This document shows, piece after piece, positions 34,860 through 46,320 of a stretch of DNA of 64,000 bases (position 1 is the stretch's first letter; each line of letters begins with the position of its first letter). The stretch is taken from the NCBI GenBank assembly GCA_958510825.1, contig OY294048.1, positions 22,833,589 to 22,897,588 on the forward strand, in the 5' to 3' direction. The stretch comes from Brachypterus glaber (lineage: Eukaryota; Arthropoda; Insecta; Coleoptera; Kateretidae). The translations under genes were made by a program, and so were the position numbers. The notes under the pieces were generated by a model. The model was given only the letters and a program-made list of their open reading frames with translations, did not search any database and was not told the DNA's origin.

Positions 34860-35632
34860 TAATCACCCCATCTGACCATTTGGTTTCATCGAATAAGATA
34901 TCCTTTTTACTCTCAGGAACGCTGATTTTGAAACTCAGGAACGCTGATTTTGAAACTGCTATTTCTCCCCTTGTAAGGTAACTTTGTAGCTTTAAATGAT
35001 ACTTCAGGCCAATTTTTGTTTAAATACTCTTCCATAACATTTTCGGCAACATCACCTTTGATATGTCCAACATATATGTAGGTGTATTTTTCAGCACCCT
35101 GGATTTTTGTAATGTTAGTATTGGTACCTTTAGTTAATTTAGAATTTTTATTTTTGTACTTTTTCCGGGTAACTTCAATAAAACCATTTTCTCCATCATT
35201 AGTACCGAAGAGTGCAGCATTTTGTGATTGTACTTTGGGTATCTGTGGTGCGGCTGCTGCCGGTGTATGATTTGCCGTCGATGTGCCTGGCTTATCCTTA
35301 TCAGTGATCGTGGGTGTTGACACTTTTTCCGCTGAGGAGTCGTTGGTCTTATCAGAGGTAGGTTTGTTTATATATTTCGGTGTAATTTGAACTAGGTTCC
35401 TTAATATATTTTTGGCCTTTGGTTTTGGTTCAAGAGTTTTGTTTAATTTTATCGCAGACTGTTGCATCATTAAGATGCTTTTTGTGCACTCTGCGACTTG
35501 TTCTTCTAAAGGTGCTAATTTTGTAGACACAATTTCACTTAAAATTGATTTAAGATCGTTCACGAATGTCTTTTAATACACTTTTTATCATTTCTCGAAG
35601 ATCTGTATTAGAGCGTAGTTCACGGGCCATTT
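34860..35632 (-). pseudogene. LINE A ORF1 protein
   Basis: An ATG at 35632 starts MARELRSNTDLREM. About 50 bases later a one-base shift moves the frame to the long segment 35563-34913. It has a coiled-coil-like N-terminal part, a Pro/Thr/Ser-rich middle, and a C-terminal RRM-like domain (TYIYVGHIKGDVAENVMEEYL) of the kind seen in insect LINE ORF1 RNA-binding proteins. The 22-bp tandem duplication at 34912-34955 throws the last part out of frame; without it the frame runs on toward ORF2. Confidence 0.7.
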
Positions 35633-35764
35633 TGGCACATTAATTGTCGAAATTTGTTAAGTTTTAGGAGTGCGTTTAAAAACACGTCTACTCAGTCAAC
35701 ACCACAGCACTGTACTGTGTCAATATCGTCAGCATTGACTTAAATTATCTAATTTTCTTCTAAC

Positions 35765-36700
35765 CTAAATCAAACCACAGATTCGTAATCAGCAACCCCA
35801 AAAACCCCTGTATATAAAATTTGGAATTTGTTTTTTTTTTATTTCGTACGCCATCTTGGATCCGCCATCTTAAATTTTGCAGATCTAACCACAGAGTCGT
35901 AATCAACAACCCCAAAAACCTGCGTTTATCAAATTTGGGATAAATCGCTTGATTTTTTTTAAATTTCGTTTGTCATCTTGGATCCGCCATCTTGAACTTC
36001 CCACATCTAACCTCAGATTTGCAATATACTATTTACTGTGAATAGTATATAATGGAATGCGTAGCATTACATATCTACACGGCTTGTTTATTTATAATCG
36101 TAAACCAAAAGGTAAAAATTGTAAAAAATTGCATTTTTGTAAAACTAAAATTGTAACACTGTTTTAAAATAGTCTATGAAATTTGTAAAAAAAATTGCCT
36201 GTGGCGTTAGGCCTTTTACATGTTTATTATTCAAGTTTGTTAAACATGCATGAAATTTATAAAAAAATTACCTGCGGCGCACAGTGGGGATTTTCAAAGT
36301 TTTTTATTTTACATTCCAGAAAACGTTAAATTTTGAATCGATCTCCCTTTTTTTTGTCAGAGAACTTGTTAAGACTTTTACTTTTATAACCTACTGCTAC
36401 AGTTTTGATTTGAGGCATAACAATCAAGTGCTGAGGTTTAACCCTTTGAGATTCACATTAAAGTCAAAGTGGTGAAAGGGATTTTTGTGGTCGCTGATTA
36501 CGAATCCGAGGTTAGATTTGTGAAATTTAAGATGGCGGAATCAGAATGGCGGACAAAATTAAAAAAAAAAAAACAACCGATTTATGCCAAATTTAATATA
36601 CGGGGTTTTTGTTACGGGTGATTACGAATCTGAGGTTAGATTTGCAAAATTGCTCGGATTCATAATCAGCGACAACAAAAACCCCTTTGACCACTTTGAC
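35765..36700. repeat. Direct and inverted repeat cluster (GCCATCTTGGATCCGCCATCTT family)
   Basis: A unit of about 130 bp, containing CAGATTCGTAATCAGCAACCCC and the ATCTTGGATCCGCCATCTT block, occurs twice in direct order (35765-36020) and again inverted at 36480-36690. Nested inverted pairs (AAAGTCAAAGTGG / CCACTTTGACC near 36460 and 36690) make the whole a foldback. No gene. Confidence 0.7.
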
Positions 36701-37106
36701 CTTAATGTCTGTTTTTTTTTAATGTGCCCCTCATTCTTTGTTTTTTTTTAAACATTCATGCAAAAATTAAAAATATACTAAAATTACTAACGGTTGCACC
36801 AGGGTTGATCTGATTTTAAAACGAACTTCAATTCATTAATGACAATTATTAATTACCCTTTAAAATTTGTTTACAACTTTCTAAGCTAAAATATTTATGA
36901 CTAATGAATTATACATACATACATACCTGATGTTTTTGCTGCTTTCATAATTGTATATGTCCTTTCTCGAAAATGGTACATTTTGAACTTTTAACACTTG
37001 ATAACGACCACGTGTGAAGAACCTTACCGAAAAGATGAGGATTTGGCGGGAGTTGTGAGAATAAGTTCGCGCAAAAAACTCTATTTAAACGTACCCGACT
37101 TAAGTT

Positions 37107-37271
37107 GGACGCTGAGTAAACCTGTGGCATGATATTTTAAATAAACACCAAACGGACGCTAAGTAAACCTGTTCAATGGTAATTTGAATAAACACCAAAC
37201 GGACGCTGAGTAAACCTGTAGAATGATAATTTAAATAAACACCAAACGGACGCTGAGTAAACCTACCGGAG
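37107..37271. repeat. 47-bp minisatellite, 3.4 copies
   Basis: GGACGCTGAGTAAACCT starts at 37107, 37154, 37201 and 37248, an exact 47-bp period; the third unit is followed by a partial one. The minus-strand open frame 37100-37321 is the translation of this array. Monomers differ only slightly and there are no unique spacers, so it is not a CRISPR. Confidence 0.85.
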
Positions 37272-37310
37272 TAGTCAAAACAAATACACGCATAAACACC
37301 AAACTGAAGA

Positions 37311-37385
37311 CAGCGCCTCAAGTGGTTAGAGCGCTGAACTAAATTATAAACAGCTAACCAAAATCAGGCAAGTTGACCTCCATCT
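37311..37385 (+). other. Degenerate tRNA-like segment
   Basis: CTCAAGTGGTTAGAGCGCTGAACT resembles the A-box half of a tRNA, followed about 30 bp later by GCAAGTTGACCTCC, a poor B box. It could be an old tRNA pseudogene or SINE head; weak. Confidence 0.25.
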
Positions 37386-37417
37386 AATTTCTTTGCCAGT
37401 AGGTTCCTAGCAAGCTA

Positions 37418-38514
37418 TTATAACGTTTTCTGATGTTTTTTAGGTTTGGCCACCGAGCGTCCGTTTATCGGAGTTACAAAAAAACCAAACCTAAAAATAC
37501 CAAAATCGAAAAAAAAAAATGTCGTATAGAACTCTGACCTGACGATATCCTTCATCTCGAGAAGTTCTAAATAGAAAGTACTTACTTCCTGTATGTTGCA
37601 TGTCTCCGATAGAATTATTATGTCTATAATTTCAACTTTAAAACTTTCTAAGTAAACTAAAAACTTTTTATTTATACTTCTTATGTTTGCGCACAAAATA
37701 TTTAAATATCTTTCACTAGATATAAGGTTTACACTCTCATTTATATTTGCATTTACATGTGTGTAACAAAAACATCAACATTAAGTAAGTTCAAGTAAAT
37801 AAATAAACACAATATTAGTTAATGTAAAAAAAATAAATAAAAAGTTTACACAAAAAAATACAATATATAAAAGGTAAATAAATGGTTCCCAGCATAATAT
37901 ATGTTTTAAATAAATTAAATAACCAAAAGTTCATAAGATTTTAAACATTTTAGAGTGTTTAAACTTGCAGATCAGTTTCACATTTAATTAAAAATCTGTT
38001 ATTGTTTTTCTATATGTAAATTAATCCGTTTCAAGTCCAGCATGATGTAACACCCACTACCGATCGAATGTGTTTAAATAACTTTAATTTTGAGGGCACT
38101 AACATTTCACAAAAAACTAACTTCTTTTTAGTAGAGAAAATTATATTTCTCTTCCCTTACTACAGCAACCGGGCGGACGGTATTTTTATTTGAAGTGTCA
38201 GCATTTTTTCCCAGCCGATAAGAAAAATTAATATCGTTAATATTTATCTTTATATCCAGCTTTGAAGTTATTGAATCACAATTAATTACATTCACATTTT
38301 CCGATTTTTATCAAGGTAGTCCTTGAATCAGAATGTAGTTTGAGTACGTAGTTTTGTTGTATATCCTCAATAGATGACTTAGTCTTTACCGTTTGCACGG
38401 AGATATTATGCAAGTCACTTTTGAGGATATTAATTGCATTATTCATAGACTTTTCAAACTAAACAATTAAACCTTCAATTTTGGAGTTATCTTCTGCGTT
38501 AATTATATATTTAC
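37418..38514 (-). pseudogene. LINE 5' remnant: ORF1 tail and endonuclease start
   Basis: The minus strand at 37696-37540 reads as an endonuclease N-terminus (ANIRSINKKF ... DIIILSETCNI). Upstream, about 38480-38110, degenerate coding includes NAINILKSDLHNIS (coiled-coil-like) and DINFSYRLGKNADTSNK, typical of ORF1 of the same LINE group, with several stops and shifts. The remainder of ORF1 may run into the N gap at 38515-38714. RT sequence is absent on the 3' side. Confidence 0.5.
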
Positions 38515-38714
38515 NNNNNNNNNNNNNNNNNNNNNNNNNNNNNNNNNNNNNNNNNNNNNNNNNNNNNNNNNNNNNNNNNNNNNNNNNNNNNNNNNNNNNN
38601 NNNNNNNNNNNNNNNNNNNNNNNNNNNNNNNNNNNNNNNNNNNNNNNNNNNNNNNNNNNNNNNNNNNNNNNNNNNNNNNNNNNNNNNNNNNNNNNNNNNN
38701 NNNNNNNNNNNNNN
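38515..38714. other. Assembly gap, 200 N
   Basis: Exactly 200 N, a placeholder size. No repeated flanks like those of the first gap are evident. Confidence 0.97.
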
Positions 38715-39220
38715 TAATCTTCTTTAAAATATATATCCACCACAATGCAGTTTTAATACGGTTTTCTTAGTTTTTTGATCGGTGATTTTCAATATTTTTA
38801 ATTTGACATATTATTTTTTGAGATATCTCAAAATTACTTAACCGCCCACTAATCATTTTTTTTAAGCTAAAAAACCATTTAACGCTATCTGAAGCCTTTC
38901 GGAAAAATAATTATAAAAAATAAATTACAATTTTAAATTAAAAGGTAAACACACAAAACTGTTGAATATAGACCATTTAACATAATACAGACGAAAAGTT
39001 ATCATTTTTTACATTTTGCTCTAATCTCCATGGGTCTAAAATAACCCATTCAGAAAAAACTTTCTTACTAAAATATACGATAATAATTTAAATAAATAAA
39101 ATAATACACCGAATCTTACATGTTTTGAGCCTATTTATTTCAAAGTAAGCAAAGATCGCTCAAACATCAAAAAAGTTATAACGGTTTAAAAAGTGTCCGG
39201 TTTTTTTTGGGCCACCCTGT
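38715..39220. other. No gene; right end of a repeat
   Basis: AT-rich. It ends with GGGCCACCCTGTA, which resembles the inverted end of a CAGGGTG-type element and abuts FB-2. A matching left end was not found and may lie in the gap. Confidence 0.4.
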
Positions 39221-39221
39221 A

Positions 39222-40105
39222 TTATACACAGCGCCAGCGCTAGAATAATATTATACGGTAGTTTCGAAATTTAAAAAAAAATCAAAAATCGTCCTAGACG
39301 AAAAATTCTTGGATATAAATTTGTTTCATGAAAAACTAAGCAACTTTTTTTTTAAATGTCCGTCTGTCTGTCTGTCCGTCGGTCCCTCCGTCCATCCGTC
39401 GGTCCGTCCATCTGATGTCACGTTTATGTGTGTACGATAACTCAAGCACGCATAATCCGATCGACTTGAAATTTTCAGGAAAAATCAAGTTCTACGTTTT
39501 TAAAAGTAATCCCCAAAAAAACACTTACGGGGGTTAAACTTTAAAAAAAATCGAAAAAAGCTAAAAAAAAAAATCCGATTAACACAAGTTTTTCAGAAAA
39601 AATACATTTATTATAAGGATGAATTCTACCCATTTTGAAAGTAAACCCCCTAAAAACAAAAAAGTTATGGGGGTTAAACTTTAAAAAAATTAAAAAAACT
39701 ATAATTTTCAAAAAAAAAATATTTTTTTTTGTTTTTCGCAAAAAAAAGTAAAAAAATATAAAAAAAAGACCAGTAATTAGTTAGTCATTTTTTTTTATTT
39801 TAACTCCCAATAACTTTTTTGTTTTTGTGGGAATTATTTTTAAAGACAATAAGGATCTTCCCCTCACAGAACTTAATTTTTCTGAAAATTCCGAGCCGAT
39901 CAGATTATTGTTTACCATGTAAATAAAAAACATGACATCGGACGGGCGGACGGACAGACGGACATTTTGAAATTTTCTTATTTTTTTTTTCCTGAAGCAT
40001 ATTTGTATTCAAGAATTATTTGACTACAATGCTTTTTGGCGATTTTGGGAAATTCGAAACTACGATATTATACTATTCTAGCCTTACGTGCTGTGAATAG
40101 TATAA
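39222..40105. mobile_element. Foldback element FB-2, with GGAC arrays
   Basis: Ends ATTATACACAGCGCCAGCGC and the inverted GCTGTGAATAGTATAAT. Both arms hold AGTTTCGAAATTT and an ATTCTTGGA-type block, and inner GTCC/GGAC short tandem arrays (39357-39415 and 39938-39966) in opposite orientation. No coding. Related copies are at 55.2-55.9 and 57.6-58.7 kb. Confidence 0.7.
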
Positions 40106-40684
40106 TAATTTAAATCGAAAAAATTCCATTTCAGTCTGTTCCATTTTAGATATGTTTAAAAACTTCTTTGGTTGGTGATACTTTCAGTTGTATACGAGTA
40201 TTTACTCAAAAATAAATAAATATCTGCAGTTTAATTTTAAATTATATTTCATGTTAATCTTTAGATTAAAAGATTCTAGACTACATAAGTCAACAAAACA
40301 ATTTTTTTTCTTGTGCCTGGGTTTATTTTATGATTTTTTTATTTGTTCTGCTTCAATATAATGCAAAAATACTCACATCCTCTTTAAAGTTTGCTTTTGT
40401 AGTATTGGTAGTAATAATAGAGTAATTCCATTATAAATCGATCAGCGGTTGCTAGTTTTTTTAGATTTTTTTTTTTTGAACTTTTGGTATGTTGTAGTAC
40501 TAAACCCCAAAGATTTTTTAAAATATTGAAAATTTTGGAAAATATGACCCTTCAAAATTTTGCTTTTTGAATTTTTGCTAAATATTCAAAAATTCATAGC
40601 TTCGGTAAGACATAATACAATAATTTTTTTTTAGATTTCATACAAAAGTTTGTATTAATAAAAAAATATATTTTTTTTCAAAAA

Positions 40685-41540
40685 AAAGTTCCTATAAACA
40701 TATGTCTAAAAATGGGTCGTTAGGGAGCTAAGCCCCTTTGAAAGTGGCTAAAAAATTCGGGTTTTATTTAATAACTTAGGAACGCTTTGAGGTATAGCAA
40801 CGAGGTTTTGAATGTAAACTAACCTTAATAAGGCCATCTTCGTATGCTATCTTCATGTACTTATTTTAAACAGGGGTGTGCGAAACTTGGGGGCCTTATT
40901 AGTTTTTTGTCCCAAACCTTTTTGTGTGTAACTTTTTTATGATTTTTTTTTTTGGAATATGATTCCACAGGTCAAAATACATAAAAAAGGTACTCTTGTT
41001 CTAATACTGTAGGATTAACCGTTTTCGAGAAAAATTCATTTGAAGGTGAAATTTCACGGATCGAGCACGAAAAATTAAGTACTAATATGTTTAAAACCAA
41101 AATTTCAATGATGCTAGGTTATTCTATATCAAAAACTAAAAAAAAAAGTTTCTATACATGTAGAATTAAAAATTACACTTTTTAAGGGGCCGCAGCTTCC
41201 TTAAAAGCGATTTATAGATATTTATGTATAGGAACTTCTCTTTATAGTTTTTGATGTAGAATCTCCGCCCTGCTGTTTTTAAATTTTTATTGGTGCATTT
41301 AGTTCCTTTTTTATGATCCTCAGAATGTGAAATTGCCTCTTTAATTGCAATTTTCTCGAATACGGTTGGCCCTACGGTGTTAAACAGTATCTTTTTTTAT
41401 GTATTTTTAATTAAAGAAAATGTCATAAAATCTACAGATAAAAAAGTTTGGGGCAAAAAAGTGACATCACCCCCCCCCCATTTGCACGCCCCTGTTTAAA
41501 ATAGCCAAATAAAAATTACATTAAATTATAATCAATGTTA
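40685..41540. mobile_element. Foldback element FB-1, truncated copy
   Basis: Carries the family blocks GTTCCTATAAACATATGTCT, GGGAGCTAAGCCCC, TTTTATTTAATAACT and, inverted, TTGATGTAGAATC. Neither TACAGGG end is intact. Non-coding. Confidence 0.65.
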
Positions 41541-41569
41541 AGGCATGTGCAAAAACTCGTCACTGTTCA

Positions 41570-41840
41570 CTTTCAGCAACCTCAAAAAGCCCAATATACC
41601 AGTTTTCACAAAAACTACCCCCACCCCTCAGAGGGTGAAATTAGAAAAAATTTATTATCAGATTCATATTCTTCAACCCCAAAAACCCCTGTATAGCAAT
41701 TTTAAAGAAAATATTGAAAATATTTAAAAATATTTACTCCCTCACGCCTCGTGGGTCGGGTTAGGAAAATTTTATTATCAAATTCAATTTCAGCGACCTC
41801 AAAAAGTCCTATATACAATTTTCAAAATTTTCTAAAAAAA
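41570..41840. repeat. Tandem repeat of about 100-120 bp, three diverged copies
   Basis: The core CCTCAAAAAGCCC-ATATAC-AATTTT recurs near 41580, 41680 and 41797, each followed by a TTATTATCA-type segment. Non-coding; the open frame 41545-41727 is a translation of it. Confidence 0.55.
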
Positions 41841-42860
41841 ATGTATTTTTCCCCATTATAATGGGCGACTATATTTGGGGTTTAGTCAGAGAAAGTACTT
41901 ATGAACATAATAGGAAGAGTACAATGCTTCATTGCTAAACTTTTTTTTATAATTTTATTTTCGAATATAACAATTATTTTTATATTTATTTGATAAAGTT
42001 ATTAAATAAATATAAAAATATATTTGTTTTGGTTTTTTAAAAAATAAATGATTAAAGTCCTAGATTATCTTAAATTTTGAAATAATCTTGTAAATGATGT
42101 TTTCCTGGATACAAAAGCAAACTTTTTCTTGGGATATTATTTTTTTTTCGGATGTTCATCACTATAGTAATTACGTACACTAATCCCAGGCACAAAATTC
42201 ATGTTGACTTGTGTTATCAATATCTTTTGTATTTAACTACGAAAATTGTTCTGATTTAAGTAAACAATTTGTTTAATCTTACAACTAAATACATTATTTA
42301 TTCTTTATCTTTAAGAGGTTCGTTCACGAAAACTAAGACAGAAGACAAATATTTGAGAATATTAGTCATGAAATATCACGCTATATTTTCAGACTGTTTA
42401 CATTCATTACAGTAATAAACTACTTAGGTAATTTAAATTTCGTATTATGCAAATATATTGAAATTATTATATAAATATTTTTTACTTTTGAGATACCTCG
42501 AAGAGAAGAAAGTATTGTTTTGAAGAAAAAAAAAAGATTCCATATTTTAATGTTTTTATCCGTTTTATTTCCAAAAAAACGGGTTTTCGATGTCCGTGCG
42601 TACGTCCAGAAGCCTACAGGTCATACAGTTTAACATATCAAAACTAAAACTAAGTTTTTGCGCAGGGTAGGTTTTACTAATTTTTCTCTAGTCTGCCAAA
42701 TAAGGGTAGTTTTCTCAAAAACTCATTTATTTTATTTAGCGTATGTACACAGTAAAAGTACACAGAATTAACAAAATATTAAAAAAATATCAATAACTAA
42801 AAACATAGAAGTAACAAAATTGTATAAAAAAAAGAAAAAGTAATATCTCAAAAATGGCTT
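41840..42860. other. No recognisable gene
   Basis: AT-rich, only short motif-free frames. Confidence 0.5.
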
Positions 42861-42861
42861 T

Positions 42862-44180
42862 AACGATTTCAAATTTTGTACCATAAAAGTAATTTACAAG
42901 TTAGATTATTGAGTTTTTTTGACAAGTATAACATATTAAATAAACATCAACATGGTTATATAAAGGGTAAATCAACAATTACGGCAATTGATAAAATCAT
43001 AGAATTTATTTTAAATAATTTGGAGGAAAAGGAGATGGTTTTTGTTCTCCTCTTTGATATGAGTAAGGGGCTGTCCATATATTACGGAACGCAATTTTTC
43101 AAAAAAATTGACGCCCCCCCCCTGTGTAACAAACTGTCACATTTACCAACACCCCCCCCCCTGTGTAACGTGTAACAATATAAAAATTTGTATTTTTTTC
43201 TAACATATCTTGATACAGAATTCCGCATAATGCAAGACGGTAAAAAGACGGTGTAAAAATGATACATATTTATTATAATAATACATATAGCACTTAATGT
43301 ACTTAAAGGATACTAAAATACAAAAACTAAATATTAGTTATTTTTCCATGGACAAGTCATGTGTGTCTACAAAAGGCATTACAGATCGTTCTGTTTCTTC
43401 AGTGTTTGTTAGACATTGGCTTAGGTCAGCCTCATCCTCATCGATCCAATCTATCTGCCAAGCTTTGGAAATAAACATTAAATTTATTAAATTCCGTTAC
43501 GTAACGTTTACCTAGACCCCCTCCCCCCTGTCACAAACTGTAATATTTTTTCTGACCCCCCCTAGGAGCCTTACGTAATATAAGGACAGCCCCTAAGGCC
43601 TTCGAAACGGTGGACCATAAACTTTTGCTTCGTAAACTAAAACTTTATGGAGTAAGGGGTCCGGCGTTTCGATGGCTTTGAACATATCTGCAGGAAAGAG
43701 CTCAACAAGTTATTTTGCAAGGTAAAGCTTCAGAATTTAAATACATTGGCAAAGGACTACCACAAGGCTCAATATTGGGCCCTTTATTATTTTTTTTTCG
43801 AACGAAACGAAACTGCAAAATACTGTGGAAATATAAGTATAATAATAATGTTTGTCGACGATTTGAATGTTCTTATTAGAGCAAACAACTTAGATCAGCT
43901 TTTAGAAAAATGCCTAAATATTATTTTACTTATTAGTAGGTAATGTAGAGAGAATAGTTTACTTCTGAATGTTAGTAATACCCAATTAATACGATTTTTA
44001 ACAAAAAATCAAACGGAAAATTTCAGTTTACTTATTGGGGCAGAACAAAAATCTATACCACAAGTATTCAACTCCAAATTTTTAGTCATTTATTTAGATT
44101 CCAAACTAAAGTGGGACACTCATATTGAACATCTAAATTCAAAAATAAGTAGTTACCTGTTTGTTCTAAAAAAATTATAA
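42862..44180 (+). pseudogene. LINE RT fragment, split by a TIR transposon
   Basis: The plus strand gives RT finger/palm blocks KHQHGYIKGKST and LLFDMSK. It is cut by the 527-bp element at 43067-43593, then continues AFETVDHKLLLRKLKLYG, QGSILGPLLF, the catalytic FVDD (near 43855) and KFLVIYLDSKLKWD. Besides the insertion there is a TGA near 43680, a shift after LGPLLF and a further stop near 43941. Both ends of the LINE are missing; clade CR1/Jockey-like. Confidence 0.65.
43067..43593. mobile_element. TIR DNA transposon (MITE-like), 527 bp
   Basis: Ends GGGGCTGTCCATATATTACG and inverted CGTAATATAAGGACAGCCCC match at 19 of 20 positions. TAA is present at both sides (43064-43066, 43594-43596), and removing the element plus one TAA restores the LINE reading frame. 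A 3-bp TAA duplication suggests PIF/Harbinger; similar ends are also seen in ISL2EU elements. The interior is non-coding, with C-rich CCCCTGTGTAAC motifs. Confidence 0.8.
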
Positions 44181-46030
44181 TCTACGGTATTATTTTCTTC
44201 ATTTGAATTCAAAAATCTAGGTTTCAAAAAAAAAAAAAAATGTAATTAATTTTTAAATAAAAACAGTTGCGAATAAAATAGTATAAAGGTCTCCCGGAAA
44301 ACGGTACCTTTCCTCTACCTATAAATGGTCCCGGAAAAGTACTATTTTCCGTGTCGACCTATAATCTACTATTACTGGACAGTGTATTTGTAGTTGAAAA
44401 AAAAAATATATATATAGGGTCTGGTCGCACATTATGTGTCATATCTCCTACATATATGTAAATTAAGTCAAAATATTTTTCGGGAACTTGTACAGTTTCT
44501 TACACTAATTATTACTAATTATAACTGAAACATTTATAAAGCTATATAAAGTTCATCAGGAGAGTGATCCATCATTATTAATAGTATTTAATAAAAACAT
44601 GCCCACCTTTAGCTTTCAAGACATTTCTCTTTGACAATCTTTTTAAACTAAAGTTTTTTTTTCAATAGGGGTGTGACCTATTCGTATTTTAAATTATATT
44701 TCAAATAATATTACACTTTTATATACAATATTTTTGAACTACAGTTTTCTTGAGTGGAGGTGTGATCACATCTCACGTGAGGTATATGTTAAAACTCAAA
44801 ATATTTTTCATAAAATCGAACTTTGCAGCTTTTATAATATCTGTAAAAATTGTAAGGTAGGATATTTGAAAATTTACGTTATCCTTCATCCGACAACATT
44901 TTTATTGGACTTTTATTTTTCTGCGACATATATTCCATAAGATGAAGATACGATCTGGAATTTATATTTTCATTTTATATGTTTTTGTTTTTAATATTTA
45001 GCATATTCATAATTTAAAATAAGCTTGCATAAGCTTATTAATATATTACTTTATAAAGTACTAAGCTTATAATGTATATTTTTACCAGTTCTGTTAATAA
45101 TTTTATAAATTATATGTCTTCAGTTTATTTTAATATAATGCTACACGGAGAAAGAATATCTGAAAAATTACCGTGCTGGAATTTGTGCACATGTTTGTAT
45201 CATGAGATAATTTTATAAGAATCAGCACATAAGTACTTATTCTAAGAAAGTAATATAATTTTTCCTAGATTTTTTCGACGTGTAGGTAAAGATTTAGGAA
45301 CGTTGGTTTGGCTATAACAAAAAAAGAGCCTACACTGTCTCTAGAACATTCAACATGACAATATTAAAATTATATGTGCTCATAAATGAAAAGTTCAAGT
45401 TTAAAGAAGGGGTTAAACGCCACTGACACGAGTTTTCAGGCGGAATAAAAATTTAACTTGTGTACAAAAAGAACTAAAAGGTTTCAAATAATTTTCTTTT
45501 AAAGTTACAAGGTGTGTGAAAAATGCGTAATCAAAAAGCTTTGCTTTCGCCGCTTAATATAATGTATTTAAGATTACGTAATATTTAACACTCTTATAAA
45601 AATAAGTTAAGTTTTGACAGTCTATAATACATATAATACATGACAAGTCTACTAGCCAACTAGCGTGAGTCGATTCTAGCACCGATTTGCCTTTTAGTTA
45701 ATTAATAACTGAAATTTGGCGAAGGCGTAAGTGAAGCGGGCACTCCCTATAAAAATTCGTTCTAAAGTCAGTATAAGCCGGTGGTTCCCTCTACTACTAA
45801 CCCACACAAGTCCTGGACTTAGAGGATGCTTAATTAAGTAGAATAGTCGAGGTTAAATAAACATGTATGTACACTGTACATTGTACAGATGTATATATTT
45901 TCAAAATTAAAAAAAAATGCTTAAAAACCTAGGTAATTTTTTTTCTAAATATAAAAATTGTATTTTTAACATAAAAAGTAAAAAAATTAAAATAAAATTC
46001 AGAAAAAATACATAATAATTATATTTTATT
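44180..46030. other. No recognisable gene
   Basis: About 1.8 kb of AT-rich sequence with only short open frames (for example 44734-44940) lacking motifs. Confidence 0.5.
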
Positions 46031-46320
46031 TTCCCTGCAACTATACAAGGTGTCCGGAAATGAGGAGCAAAAAACTCGGGAGTGATTTTAAATCAGAAAA
46101 TATAAAAAAAGTTCCTTTAAAAATATTTCTAAAAATGCGGAGGTAAGCCCCTTTGAAAGCGGCTAAAAAATTCGGTTTTTATTTAGTAACTCAGGATTCC
46201 TGAGATATAGATAAGATAAGATAAGATAAGATATTTATTGTCGTACATAAGCCACCCTAGGGCGGATATACAGGTCACAAAAAAGAATACATTTAAAATA
46301 TTATAATAAATTATTGACAT

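Larger units (their letters stand above)
31264..35645 (-). mobile_element. LINE A, CR1/Daphne-like, near full length, split by LINE B
   Basis: On the minus strand: ORF1 (35632-about 34860), then ORF2 with endonuclease, RT and C-terminal region (about 34850-31401), 3' UTR and TAGA tail. A second LINE interrupts ORF2 at 33013-33660. Inactivating changes include a one-base shift near 35580, a 22-bp tandem duplication at 34912-34955, nonsense codons at about 32556 and 32244, and the insertion. Confidence 0.8.

Noticed and set aside
37100..37321. Open frame with repeated protein blocks, and possible CRISPR-like array
   Set aside because: The repeats are a contiguous 47-bp minisatellite with no unique spacers; the protein repeats are a by-product.
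38459..38745. Frames across the second N gap
   Set aside because: Consist almost wholly of N.
43082..43515. Small open frames on both strands in the TIR element
   Set aside because: No motif; they end within the non-coding interior of a MITE-like element.
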